A stretch of DNA of 64,000 bases. Source: Okapia johnstoni (lineage: Eukaryota > Chordata > Mammalia > Artiodactyla > Giraffidae). The position numbers and the translations under genes are program-made. The notes beneath the pieces are model-generated. The model searched no databases. It was not told the origin of the DNA and saw only the letters and a list, made by a program, of their open reading frames with translations. The stretch is taken from positions 32,115,948 through 32,179,947 of the forward strand of contig CM044326.1 in the NCBI GenBank assembly GCA_024291935.2. Reading direction: 5' to 3'. Below are positions 10,430-21,699 of this stretch, piece by piece (positions within the stretch are counted from its first letter, which is position 1; each line of letters begins with the position of its first letter).

Positions 10430-11350
10430 CAGCCGGGGCCGCAGGCCACCGCGTGCCCTGTGTCACCGGGGCGGCGGACGCGCAAATGAAGTTTATTTTC
10501 CCAACTGTGGCTGATTCATGGTCAGGATGTGGCAGCCGCAAGGCGGGGAAAACCTGCCGGCGGCGGCCCTCCACTCGCCGGGGCCGGCAGTCTGGGGCGG
10601 GGCGCGAGCCGACGGGGCCGGGGCGCCGCGGGATCCCCGCCCGGGAGCCGGGACCCAGCCGCCCTGAGCCGCGGGGCTGCGGGCCGCCATCCGGGGTGCA
10701 CACGCCGCTACCCCAACTCCGCTCCCCAGCCGCAAGCGCCCCACGGCCCCCCGCCTCAGTTTCCCCGCGGCTCCTGGCCGGCCCAGAGGGCGCGGACTTA
10801 CCGGACACGGACGGCGGCCGAGTGCGGGGATGGGCTCGGGCTTCGGTCGGGGCCGGATGAGGGGGCCGCGGGGCGCCGGCCCACCTCGCGGCTCCGCGCG
10901 GCGCGGGTTCAGGCTGGGGCTCGGGCTCCGAGGGGCGCGCGGGAGGAAGAGGAGGCCCCGCCCAGCCCCGCCCGCCGGCGGCCACGTGGGGAGCGGGCGC
11001 GGGGCCCGGGGCGGAGTCTACGGGGGGGGGGTCCCTGGAGAGGCCCCGCCCACCGCTGCCCCGCGGCGGGGGCGCCCAGGGACTCTCCCCAAGCCCATAA
11101 ATACTCGCGCCGCCTCCGCCAGGGCTCGGTCTGTTCCCGGCTCTCCCCAGTTTCGCGCCTGCCGGGCGGGGGTGGCGCTGGGGCTGGGACACACGGCGAG
11201 GAGAGTGGGGGTCCCGGGAAAGCTCTGGAAGTGGACCCCCTGCCTCAGCCCTCTCTGTCCGCCCCCCTCCCAGGGCTCCGCTGCTCCGCCCCCTCCCGCA
11301 AAACCTCCTGCAGGCCCACCTCGCCCTGGCAGCGCGCCACGTAACCGGCT
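10430..11350 (+). promoter_or_regulatory. CpG island with TATA-like element
   Basis: Dense CpG and GC-box sequence with many CCGCCC/GGGCGG cores. ATAAATA at 11097-11103 sits between GC boxes upstream and C-rich initiator-like sequence around 11125-11135, the spacing expected for a TATA-driven start on the plus strand. Near the upstream edge an AT-rich patch contains TGATTCA (AP-1 type, 10512-10518). Long frames on both strands here (up to 271 codons) are CpG-island artefacts without domains. No coding exon downstream was recognised, so any transcript would be non-coding or have its coding exons elsewhere. A CAG/GTGGG candidate splice donor is near 11384. Confidence 0.6.
11097..11103 (+). promoter_or_regulatory. 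Candidate TATA box
   Basis: ATAAATA within the CpG island, directly preceded by AAGCCC and followed by CpG-rich sequence. A start site would be predicted about 25-30 bp downstream. Confidence 0.4.
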
Positions 11351-11884
11351 CACCCGCTGAGGCTTCCTGTCAAAGCCTGGCGGCAGGTGGGCCGGCCTCC
11401 AGGGCCGTGCTCGCTGAACCCCGCGTAGGAGCCCCCTCCGGCCAGTTGACCCCGCGAACTGACGCCTGGGGTCCCCTCAGGCAGCTTAGTCCTCCTGGTC
11501 TTCTGGAATCCAGAGCGTCCCCATCAGTGGGGCCAGCCCAGGACCTGGTCCCTGGTCCTTGCTCCCCAGCAGAGGTGCAGTCTGAGTCGTCTCTGGGCCT
11601 GGACGCTGCTGGCTGCAGGCAGCAGGCCTGAGTGCTGCGCCCTCTTTCTGTCCTGCCTCATCACTCCTACAGACTGGGGGGGTGCCCACTTCATCAAGAG
11701 GCCCCCCCACCCCTCCGCATGGCCTAGCAGGAGGCCAGCCCTTGTTGGAGGGGCAGGCGTGGCTTCAGGAGGTGGGCAGGCCTGCCTTCAGCCCCAGGTC
11801 TGGTGGGGCAGACACCACCCTGCCCGCAGGGACCCGCACTGACAGTGCCTGACCCCAGGGTCAGGCAGGACCTGACCTGAGCTG
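11351..11884. other. Unique DNA downstream of CpG island
   Basis: No recognised exon or repeat. It could contain the first intron of a transcript starting in the island; this is inference only. Confidence 0.4.
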
Positions 11885-11960
11885 CTGAGCTGTAGTTTCC
11901 TCATCTGTTGAAGACATGGACAATTCGGCCTAAAGGTTACCAGGCGAGATGAGCACAGTG
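11885..11960 (+). mobile_element. MIR-like SINE fragment
   Basis: GTAGTTTCCTCATCTGTTGA followed by an AAGACATGGACAATT segment matches the MIR core and its downstream part in sense orientation, with heavy divergence. Confidence 0.55.
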
Positions 11961-13379
11961 GGTGAACCATCTCCGCTGATGGCTTTGGCTTACCGAATCT
12001 CCCCAGAGACCTGCCGCCTTTGCACCCTGGGGGAGTGGGGCTGGGGGCTGAGGGCTCACAGCAGGTGGGTGGCTGGGGGCAGACCCTTCAGACCGGGGTC
12101 CAGGTGGCTTCACAGCCTTGCTCTGTCTTCTCCCCCAGGCCAAGCACACACCCTGGGGTGCCCAGCGCGCCCCTTCTGGGACAGGGCTGAGACTGGCGCA
12201 CGCAGCCCCTGAAGTCTCCTTGACTCGATCCCAGTGTAGGAGCAGCTTCTGGCAACAGGCCAGTGTGGCATGAGTGCCGGGCCTGCCAGGTGAGCCACCA
12301 AGGAGAGTGCGCTGGCTCCTGGACACCCTCCAGCCAGGGACCTGTGCGCGTGGTGGCTGCCCGCGCCGGGACTGCTGTTCTTGGAATGCACAAGTCCTAG
12401 CTCTGTGGACGTGCCTCTGCCTAGAAGGCTGGTTGGCACCCCTGCCCGGCGCCCTGGCCCTCTCCTCGACCTCCGGAAGCTTTACTACCTCCCCTGAGCC
12501 GGGTTTCAGGCCTCTCCATGCTCCCGGGATCCAGCAGTTGGCCTCTCCTGGGGGAGAGGGTGGGGGGTGGGTGGCATTGTTCGCTGACTCATCGGCCTCC
12601 CAGCCTGGCGCCTGGCTGTAGCCGGTTGTGGTCAGTGGGTGTGTTTGTGGATCCAGAGGATGGAGGAGGGCAGGGGAGGACGGTGGGGAGTGACCTTCCA
12701 CCTTCAGGCTGGGCTGGGGAGGGTGACCCGGCTGTGAGAGCAGCATTGGGGGAGGTCCCCGCCCCAGATCCCCGACTCTTACCCACCTGGGGCGGGGAGA
12801 AGGCAGAGTCCTGAACCTCCCTCTCAGAGGCTGAAGAGGGAAGCCTGGCGTTGGCTGGGAATCTGCGGTTCGGCCACCAAGTCATCCACTCATTACGCCC
12901 ATCCACTTATTCCATCCTTCCATCCATCCATCTGTCCACTCATCCACCCAGGACTAGGTCTTCCTGGTGAGCAAGAACGGTGGGACCCAGCTCTGCTACA
13001 GAGCGGCCGTGGCACCCCGGGCAGCCGTTCTGCCTCTGGTCCTGCTGATTGGGGCCTGACCGCTCTGGTCATCTCCAGAAAGGTCAGCTCTGGTGGGGCA
13101 GCGGCTGGGGCTCTGGTCCTGGGTCCGCTCCTGCCCCTACCTCTGCCTCAGCCCCTTTCCTCTGTAGCCTGGCAGCTCCGGCTCCTGTAACCTCAACAGC
13201 CTCTCATGGCAGGAGGTGGACATCCTCTCATGCGGGAGGATGGACCAGGGCCCATCCCTGGTCTGGGGAGGGGAGGGGGACCCCTGTGGGTCGGTGGGCC
13301 GGGTGGTCAGTCAGAGGCTCTGCTAGGCCTCTTCCTTTGCAGGTCACTCACACACTCAGGAGATTTTCATCATTCGCTG
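11961..13379. other. GC-rich unique DNA with a short (CCAT)n run
   Basis: About 12881-12950 is a CCAT/TCCA-rich imperfect tetranucleotide run. The rest has overlapping chance frames (for example 11937-12746 minus) without domains. Confidence 0.5.
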
Positions 13380-13955
13380 ATTCTGCATTTGGGAACTTGC
13401 CTACTTGCTAAAATCTATTTGTAACCCTAAAATCAATACTTGTCTCTCGATCGTTTGCTGATATGCGTAGACCAGCAGAAGTTCTGAGTCCCAAGATGAG
13501 GTCAGAAGGAGCCGCTCTGGGCTTTCTTGTTCAATCTCACGCTGCAAACATGGCCAGTTTAGCACTGAGTCTTCCACGTTTTTGTGCTTTTGGAGGGAGA
13601 TGGTCCTGTCTCAAGTGGCCCTAGCCTAGCCCTAAATGCATCCAGTGTCCCTAAGTCTCCTGTGTCTCTAAGTGCTGGAAGGCTGGGCGTGCTTCACAGA
13701 GAAAACGTGTGTTTGAAGAGTTTCCTGTCCATGTGAGTTTCAGGGCAGCTGCCTCGGGTTCAGCGCTTATGAACCAGCAATACAATATGTACCAAATGCA
13801 GTGTCTTTGAACAGTAACAAACACAGAACAAGGCTATGTATTGATTGGCTGTTATTTCAGCCACAGGTCTGAGGACCCTGACTCTGGGCTCCCCCAGGGT
13901 GATGGCTCAGTTCTCTCTAGTTCAGTGTTTGTGGTGACTCTACAGACCAGACCCG
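13380..13955 (+). mobile_element. Degenerate Tigger-type DNA transposon
   Basis: The sequence from GCTAAAATCTATTTGTAACC through GGCTATGTATTGATTGGCTG follows the order of a Tigger (TcMar/pogo-like) element. It includes the start of its transposase-derived part, with the CENP-B-like helix-turn-helix segment around 13630-13850 (recognisable in the CAGAGAAAACGTGTGTTTGA stretch). The frame is destroyed by stops and shifts; no long reading frame remains. This is a fossil from early mammalian evolution. The subfamily is uncertain. Confidence 0.68.
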
Positions 13956-14347
13956 CAGTCCTTGCTGCTGGCTTTGGCCACTGGGCTGCGTTTTTCAGAG
14001 ACACAGGGCCAAGCCCGGGCCTCACGGGTCTCTTATCCCCGCCTGCCTGCCTCACTGCAGCCACCTCTCGTGCCTCCAGCCTCCAGGCCCCACCCCACTG
14101 CAGCCCCCTCCTCGGCCCAGAATAGCTGGCTCCATTTGGCTCCCAGCCATCCTTGAATTAGGCTCTGAGCCTCTCCTCTGGTGGAAAAGAATCCGCTGGC
14201 ATCTGAGCTTTCCCGTGCAGAAAGAGTTTATAGATCTCATGTGGGCGGGGAGGGGGGTGAGTGGGCGGAAGAAGGGGCTCCTGTGGCCCCTCTGTGCCCC
14301 CAGAGGTGCTCTGCTCCCCGAAGGCCCCTGGACATCTCTCTGTCCCG
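13956..14347. other. Unique DNA, no gene seen
   Basis: C-rich; no recognised repeat or exon. Confidence 0.45.
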
Positions 14348-14468
14348 GCCCCTCCTGGCCCACCCCCTTGGGGTCCCCTGCCCCTCCTGGCCCCACCCCT
14401 GGGGGGGTCCCCGCCCCTCCTGGCCCCACCCCCTTGAGGGTCTCTGCCCCTCCTGGCCCACCCCTTGC
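14348..14468 (+). repeat. 32-33-bp C-rich minisatellite, about 3.7 units
   Basis: Units beginning GCCCCTCCTGGCCC start at 14348, 14380, 14413 and 14446. Two of the spacings are 33 bp, so reading frames through the array encode an 11-residue repeat, but no surrounding gene supports translation. A small VNTR. Confidence 0.88.
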
Positions 14469-16604
14469 TCAGCCTCTTCCTGACCCCACCAGAACTCTCG
14501 TTTTTTTCCTCCAGAGCAATGGGAAGATTTAAGGGTTAAAAGCCCCAAACCCAAGTATGATCCTCGACACCCACCTCTCCTGGCTGCTCAGTGCCTGGTC
14601 TAAGGCTCTGCTGTCTTTCCCACACCTCTGCACTGCCCCGCCCCCCACGCCCAGGGAACTACCCCAAGGACACCTCTGCGGGGGTTCTCTGACTCCAGGC
14701 CTCCCCACCCTGGAAGGATCGCTGTGCTCCCCTCTCCCAGGAACCATGGACCTCAGCCCTCAGTGCCCAGTCCTGCGGGGCAGCCATTGGGCTCCCTGAC
14801 TGGACTGTGAGCTCCCGTCAGAGAGTGGCTGTGGCTCAGGGTGCCAGCAGCCCCGGAGTGTCCAGGGTGTGGGAGTGGGAGGTAGGAGTGAGCTGCAGCC
14901 AGCTCCCCGCCCCCAGCTCTGCACGCTCCACCTCTGTGGGGCTCCCACTCGGCATGCAGCTCCGAACCTGCTGGGCTCTCTGTGCCTGTGCGCCCTTCCT
15001 CCCCCTTGAGCTCAGCACCCACCCCTGCTCCCTGTGGTCGCCCAGGGGGCACACCGGTTCCTATCATCCATCAGTTCCTGATTGCCTGGGCCATATTTTT
15101 GAGATTAACTAGAAATCAAGCTCTAACTTGATGAGCGGCGCGGGGGCCGGGACTGAGCCCCGCGGCTGGCAGCGCTCAGGGACAGCGGGCTGCGGCTTGA
15201 GCACCCTGGGGTGGGAGGATCCGTAGGCGTGCACTTGAGGGGGCGAACCTCGCAGCACGCAGGGTGCTGGGTGCTAAGCCAGGCCCTAAGCCCAGCACTC
15301 TTACAGTGAGTCCTACCCCAAGTCTTACCCCGACCCTGTCCAGACCACACCAGGGGAGACAGCCAGAACCACAGCTGGCACTGCAGAGGCGAGGGACAGC
15401 CACAGCGCCATGCTTTCCCTTGGTGGCTATCAGGGGATGTTCTTTTTTAACTTTTCGCATTTTAAATTGGATCAATTTCTTTATTGAACACTGAAAGCGT
15501 TACTTAAGATCCAGATTCACCAGGCTATATGGGGGGTGGGCAGTAGCGAGACGCCCCCTCCGTGCTTTAGCTTCCGGGGAGCTCTGACCCCCGTGCTATT
15601 TCTTCCCATCTGTGGGTCCCCCACCACTCAGTGCCCCCCTCCCCAGGCCTGCGCCCCTCAAGGCACAGCTCCGTTTGCTCATTTGCTCCTGGGCCCGGCA
15701 CGAGGTGCTGGGTGATGGGCAGGTAGCTGGGTGTGGGTTGGCGGGCACGTGGGTGGTGAGCCCAGAAAGACCCCGCCTCACTGCCTCTGGTTCCTCCTCC
15801 ACGGCTGGGCTGTGGTCCCTCCAGCCGCAGCTCGCCCCAGGGTGAGCTGTGTATGTGTGCGTGTGTAAGCTTTCCCCAGAAGAGGGACGCAGGGCTCTAG
15901 GAACCGGCAGCGATGTGTGGTTAGTTCAGCCCTGGCCAGGGTCCCTGCTGACCCCAGCTAACAGAGCCTGAGCCTTTCTGGTCCCTCCTCCCCACCTTGT
16001 GTTGGCAGCAAAGTGGCCATGTCCTCCTGCAGCCGCTGACTCAGGCCCACGTCATCTGGAAGAGCAGCTGAGGGGGGAGGGGAGTGGCGGACGGACAGGC
16101 TCCGCGTGGGCTGGGGGCCTGCAGGGCCTGAGGGCTGGGCCCCGGGCAGCCAGGGTGTGCCGCCCATGGGCCGAATTCCAGAGCTCTGGGCCTGTCCCGG
16201 CCTGTTGGAAGCCAGGCACACCGCTGTAAATGGTGGGCAGTGTGGCCCAGTGGTCCAGTCTAGGAGCCGTGCAGCTGGACGGCCCAGGCCCAGATCCTGT
16301 TTCTGCTGCTGGTAAGCTGCCGGCCTTGGCTGCTGGGAGCCGGGCCCCCCGCCCCTGTCGAGGGGGCAGGCAGTGCCTCTCGGCGGGACGCCCACACCCT
16401 CTCTGTCTGGGTGCACGTCTCTGCCTGGCTTCCATCTCATCTAAGCGGTTTCCTCTGTGAGCTCTTCCATGTGTTGTTGGGCCCTGTCTCTACTAATAGA
16501 CTTTGTGTCTGCACTCACAGTTTCCGCCTCTGTGATCAATGCATCTTTTTGTTTTTTTTACTGGGAACAAAGATCCAGGGAAAAATAGCTTCTAGCCTCT
16601 AGCC
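14469..16604. other. GC-rich unique DNA with one AT-rich islet
   Basis: Mostly unremarkable GC-rich sequence. Around 15085-15135 an AT-rich islet contains CCATATTTTTGAG and the dyad ATCAAG (15115-15120) / CTTGAT (15127-15132). No gene was recognised. Confidence 0.4.
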
Positions 16605-16700
16605 CTTGCTTGTCTGGTGGCTGCGATTCCTGGTGTTCATCCAGGATTCCCAGGTTCAATTCCTGGGCAGGGGATTAAGATCTCACTTCACACCACCGCC
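16605..16700 (+). mobile_element. CHR-type (tRNA-derived) SINE fragment
   Basis: TCTGGTGGCTGCGATTCCTG, then CCCAGGTTCAATTCCTGGGC and GGGATTAAGATCTCAC match the head of artiodactyl CHR-like tRNA-derived SINEs, including the GTTCAATTCC B-box-like segment. Confidence 0.6.
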
Positions 16701-16774
16701 CACCGCTGCCTGGTGGAGATCAGAATCAGGGTGGAGATCGTGCAGGGTAAGAAGACGTGGGGGCGGGAAGGATT

Positions 16775-17155
16775 CGAAGGGGCTGTCGACTGGAAAATTA
16801 TTCACAGCCTGAGAGTCGAGAGTTATGTCTTATTCGGTGGGAATCTTTAGGACTTCAAGCCTGAGAGGCAGCATCTCAAGTGACCCTGAGTGAACTGCTC
16901 TAAGCGGGTGAGGGGAGGAGCCAGGTTACCTAGAAGTTTTGCAACAGAGGGTAGGTAGTCTGAACGTCAAAAGATGATTGTTAATTAAAGAAACCCGTAT
17001 AATCCAAGTTAGAGAATTTAGTGCTTTACTGTGTATGGTAACATGCAAGAGTCTGGGCTCACTGCAATCATTCCTTTGATCTGCACCTCAGCGGTCTGGG
17101 GCCGGGTTCCTGGGTTTTCTTTTCCTGAGTCTTCCCAGAGCTCATGAGCTCACAG
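16775..17155 (+). mobile_element. Probable ruminant interspersed repeat, class uncertain
   Basis: The stretch containing TTATTCGGTGGGAATC, TAGAAGTTTTGCAACAGAGG, GTTAATTAAAGAAACCCG and CAAGAGTCTGGGCTCACTGC looks to me like a sequence recurring elsewhere in ruminant genomes. I cannot place it securely; an LTR or another ruminant-specific repeat is possible. No protein is encoded. Confidence 0.45.
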
Positions 17156-18643
17156 CGCGGGCTGCAGACCCTGGTGATTGTTTACAGACATGGCAGGAAA
17201 TATTCCATTTCTCAAGGTTTGAGCAGGGACGGGGTGGGGGACCCTGACTTCTGGCATGAAAGATCCCGGTGGGGCAGGGCCAGGCGAGGCTGTAATGGGG
17301 GGCCATGCAGGCCGATCTGGTGGGGGCTAGACAGGCGCACACGTGTGGGGGAGTGCTGGGAGGTCAGCGTTCACTCTAGTTGGGGAGAAGTGGCACCGCC
17401 TGGTGTTGGGAAAACCTGGAGGAGAGTGAGGGGGGACACTCAAGTGTCCAGCAGTGAAGGCGGCCAGGCCTCATGGTGTTTGCTGGTGTTGAAGTCAGCT
17501 TGGCCTGTGGGAACAGCTGGCAATTTACAAAGGCTGGGGATGCTCGAGAGCCTGTTTCAGCCACAGTGCTGCCTTCCTTTGGGGCCTCAGGCCCTGTTCA
17601 GCCCATGACTGTCTAGAGAAAGGCCCCTTGGGGTGGCCGGCTCTCCCGCGGGTCTCGGGCTTAAAACCATCAGAGTGACAGAGACACACCGGGCTGGGGA
17701 CCCTGAGAGCTTGGTATCTCTCTGGCTTTCTCTGGATGGCTCAGTGTGGCCTGGCTTCGTGGTTCACCTCACTGATGGATGTGGGCCAGCACCCAGGGCC
17801 CCAGAAAGTGAAGCAGGCATCCAGGTGGGCAGATGAGACCAGGAGGCTAGCCCTAGCTGGCAGGGCCCTGAGTGCTGGAGGCAGGCACCTGCGGAGACTC
17901 GCCTCCTTCACCTTTGCGTGGCTCTGCTGGCAGCTGTCACCTGTTGACCAATGGGGTTCCTGATGCTAAGGGTGCGCTCATGGCCACGGAGAGCAGGTGC
18001 CGTGGCCGGGCTTGGAGCCCATAGCCCGGGTCCTCCTGCCAACACCAGTTCCACCTTGAGGTGGGCATCTCCCACCTTGGGGAGGACCACGCCCCTCTCT
18101 GCACCCCCTCCCCCTTCCCCTGCACGCCTTCACATTCTTACCCCACCCACTTCCTCCCAGAGGCTGGGTTGGGACTTAGGGGTGGGGTCTGGTTGTCCTC
18201 AACCTACAGATGCAGAAGTTGAGGCCGAAGTGGAGAGCAGCCCAGTCAGGGAGGCCTGGGAGGGACCGCAGGACCGTGCTGGAGAGGCCCAGTGGGCGGA
18301 CGAAGGCCTCTGGGGCAGCTCTCAGGGGGCCCTTGGGGACCCAGCAGACACATGAGCGTTGGTGTCCCTGGTTGGGAGGTGACCCTCAGGTCAGGTGCTG
18401 AGCCCTCCCAGAGGAGATGTTACCTGGCTGGACGGGTCTGGGTCCTGGGCACAAGCGCAGATAGGGGACAAGTGGGGACGTTGGGTGGAGAGAACCACGT
18501 GGTCCTGTTTGGGGCCAGGGTCTGCGGCTCTGGGCAGGGCGAGCTACCCTCCTTGTGGCCCACTGTCAGCTAGGGCTGGAGGGGCAGGGATGAGGGTGGA
18601 GCTCCGGGAAGAGGCCTTCCAACTACAGAATTCTGTTTTCAGG
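17156..18643. other. Unique DNA with a small AT-rich islet
   Basis: TGTTTAC (forkhead core, 17179-17185) lies 10 bp before the palindrome-like GGAAATATTCC (17196-17206) in an islet just past the repeat. The remainder is GC-rich with chance frames and no domain. Confidence 0.35.
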
Positions 18644-18683
18644 GTGTGCATGTGTGTGTGCATGCGTGTGTACATGTGTGCGC
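18644..18683 (+). repeat. Alternating purine-pyrimidine tract
   Basis: Forty bases of perfect purine-pyrimidine alternation built from TG, CA, CG and TA steps (TGTGTGTGCATGCGTGTG core). It is a Z-DNA-prone microsatellite. Confidence 0.85.
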
Positions 18684-19000
18684 CCATGTCCAGGCCAGGC
18701 GGGGGAGGAGGAGTGAGCTGGCAGGCGTCTCAGCGGTGGTCCAGAGGAGGTTCCAGGCTCCTCCCAAGAGTGCCCTTAGAGGCTTCCAGGGGCAGGGCGT
18801 GGTGGGGGGCGGGGACGCTGTCCTGAACTCTGTGTCCTCGGTGGGGATTCCTGGGTGACCTGAGCGCCTCCGGCCCACATTCTCCTGGGAGGAGGCCGGC
18901 CTGTCCGCTTTCCACGGGGGAGGCAGCGGCGTTCCCCATGGACCCCTGACCTTCACACCTGCTGCGTCTGGAGACTTCTCTAGTTCTCCTCCCGCCGCGC
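18684..19000. other. GC-rich unique DNA
   Basis: No recognised feature; leads into the C-rich minisatellite. Confidence 0.45.
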
Positions 19001-19330
19001 TCCCCCAGCCCCGCCTACCCTCCCCCAGCCCCGCCCACCCTCCCCAGCCCCGCCCACCCTCCCCACCCCGCCCACCCTCCCCAGCCCCGCCCACCCTCCC
19101 CAGCCCCGCCCACCCTCCCCAGCCCCCCCACCCTCCCCAGCCCCGCCCACCCTCCCCCAGCCCCCGCCCACCCTCCCCAGCCCCGCCCACCCCTCCCAGC
19201 CCCGCCCACCCCTCCCCAGCCCCGCCCACCCCCCCAGCCCCCGCCCACCCTCCCCTCAAAACCCGCCCACCCTCCCCATAACCCCCCACCCTCCAAGCCC
19301 CGCCCCTTTATTTCCTAAGCCCCGCCCCTA
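19001..19330 (-). repeat. 19-bp GC-box minisatellite
   Basis: About sixteen units of a roughly 19-bp C-rich motif (CCCCAGCCCCGCCCACCCT), perfect in the centre and decaying after about 19250. On the minus strand each unit reads as G-runs with an embedded GGGCGGGG, so the array is a series of Sp1/KLF cores and of G-quadruplex-forming blocks. Minus-strand frames (for example 18639-19289) translate the repeat into Gly-Trp/Gly-Arg-rich peptide and are not genes. Confidence 0.93.
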
Positions 19331-21699
19331 TCCCCTCAACCCCCCCCCCCCCACTCACCCCGCCCTCCCCTCAGCCCCATCCCGGGAGAACCGAGTTCGG
19401 TCCGGGGCCTGGTCCCGCCCCTTCGCTGCCCCACCCCACCCCTCGCCCACTGCGGACACCTGGGGGGCCCGGAACAGGCCAGTCTCCCTGCCACCTGGGC
19501 GTGGGGAGGTGGTACCAACAGGGGGCGGGGGAGGGCTCCGCAGGGTCAGCGCAGACTGGGGACCGGCAGCCTCCCCCTGCCCAGGCCTGGGATGGGGGTC
19601 TTGGCGGAAGGGTCCCAGCTCCTCTGCCCTGCGTGCCCCAGGTGGAGCTGGGGAGCCCTGGGAGCGCTGGGCCCCTGCTGGGGGAGGGGGAGGGCAGGCC
19701 GCTGTGTGGGGCTGAGGAGGCAGCTGCGTCTGAGTCATGCTCCGGAAAACGGGGGAGGCCGCTCCCACCGCCATCTGTCTCCTTGGGAAGAGAAGGGCGG
19801 AGGGCCTCGGGCCCTTCTTCCCTGCCTGGCCCTGGGGACGCTGCAGGCTCTTTCCAACGCCGCTCTGCCTCAGCCCCGCGAGGGACCCCACAAGTCAGCA
19901 CGGAGGGGCGTCTGATACTCAGCCAGCAAACCCAGGCCACACCAGGGGCTCCGGCCAGGGGACTTTTCAGGGACTCCCTCAGCCCGGCTCAGGGACCCCA
20001 GATCCCGCAGGGCTCTCCTGAGTCCAGCCCAGCACAGGCATGCCCCGCCCCCAGCCGTGACCGATGGCCTCTGTCCCCAGGCTGGGAAACCTCGGCTCAG
20101 AGCCTTTGAGCAGCCCCCAACCTCCCATGCAGCTCATCCCTGAGACCATCAGCCTATGAGTGGGGAGACCCTGCAGCCCTCCTCTAGCATCTGCGTCAGC
20201 CCCTTCCCTGGGCCCGGGTGGGGGGTGGAGGGGACCCCCTTTATGGCTGCCCCGCCCCGCGTTTCCCCCCTCCCTCTCCCCCTCCATTAGACTGCACTGC
20301 TTTCCCACCCTTCTGGAATTTGGCAAATTCCCTTTGTCATGTTATGTGTGGGGCGGGGGTGGGGCAACTGAGGTGCAGGAGGAGGAGGGGCTCCCAGACC
20401 CCCAGTCTCTCTGCAAGTCTCTCCCAGCTGCAAAAGTGGGAGCTGGACTGGGCTAGTGGGTTCTAAGGCGTGGGAATGAGGCACAGGTTCAGCAGTGCCT
20501 TCTGTCCGATGGAGCTTATACAGGCACTGGCAGCTAGGGGCTGAGCTTCTCCCCACCCTGGGCCATGCGCCTCCTTGAGCAAGCGCAGGTGGGGGGCTCT
20601 TCCTGGGTACACTCACCTCTCTGGGCCTCGGGGGGCTGGCCAGGCAGAGGACGGTCAGGGCGACCTTGCTGCGCCTCACTTGGGTCAGAGGCGGTGGGGA
20701 GCCACTAGAAGGCAGAAATGGCGCTTTGGACCCTCAAGGCAGCTGAGGGGCCCAGGGACCCAAAGGCCCCAGGGACCGTGTATGGTTCTTATCCAGGGAT
20801 GCAGAAATGTCAAGAGCCTTTTGGTTGCCTGGGTCAGAACCCCAACCTGGTGGAGGAGAGAAAGAGGAATTGATGGGAACTGATGGAGGGAGTCACGGTG
20901 GGGGTGGGCGGGGTCAGGAGGGCCTCTCCATCCCCAGGCTCAGCTCCACCCCATCAGTGTTGTCTGTCCTGCAGCTTCTCACCTGGGTCCCTCAGAGGAA
21001 GAATCCTGGGGACAGACTCTCTGGACAGTCTGGGTACCACACCTGTCCTTGGCAGTCTGTGTTGAGGCACCAAGGGGGTGGGAGACGGGGTGCTGCGAAT
21101 GGGAGACCTTTTCTTAAAGGCCCAGTTTCGGCAGGGCCCGCTCTCCAAAGGCGGGGAGGCGGAGCTAGCTGGCCAGGTGCACCCGCCACGGACCCCTCCC
21201 GACAGGTGGAGGTGGGTCTCTCTGGGAAGGTGCCACGTCTCTGGTTCCTGACCCCTGGGTAGGAGAGGTGTATCCCTCTGGACACCAGGACTGAGGAGGC
21301 CTCAGAAGGGCTGCTGGGTGACACTGGCGGGCTTGGGCTTGGCCATGAGGGTGGTCGGCAGTCTGGGAGCAGCTTGGCGGTCTTGGGAGTTGAGAGGTCA
21401 CCTTTGTGTGAAGGTCGAGGCTGGGAAGTCAGGGACCCCAGCAGGGCTGTGAAGCCTCCTGGCAAGTCATGCTGCCCTTCCCTGTGTCAGGAACATCCAG
21501 TTTGTGCCCTGGCACACCAGGGTTCTGGGGCATGACAGAGGCTTCCCATTTATTCATACAGAATCTGACTGGGAGGTCCCAGAGACAGGGAGATGCGTTA
21601 GATCTGGGGGTCTTCCCATCAGCGGACACTTCCTTTGCCCCCTGGCTCTGTCATGAGGTACTTAAGACTGATTAGTGTTAAACCCCTGACAGAATCCAA
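19331..21699. other. GC-rich unique DNA, no gene seen
   Basis: Starts with a poly-C run (C13, 19340-19352). It contains the dyad GGAATTTGGCAAATTCC at 20315-20331. Long frames around 19355-20109 on both strands overlap one another and lack domains. Confidence 0.45.
20311..20345. promoter_or_regulatory. Palindromic islet, candidate protein-binding site
   Basis: GGAATTTG and CAAATTCC form 8-bp perfect inverted arms around one G (20315-20331). TTCTGGAA overlaps the left edge and CTTTGTC follows directly. The islet is AT-rich against a C-rich background. Binding is inferred from symmetry only. Confidence 0.25.

Noticed and set aside
10413..11360. Several long reading frames (up to 271 codons) on both strands of the 10-11 kb CpG island
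   Set aside because: They overlap each other in many frames, are Ala/Pro/Arg/Gly-rich without domains, and stop codons are rare in such GC-rich DNA by chance.
18639..19296. 216-codon minus-strand frame rich in Gly and Trp
   Set aside because: It is a direct translation of the 19-bp GC-box minisatellite.
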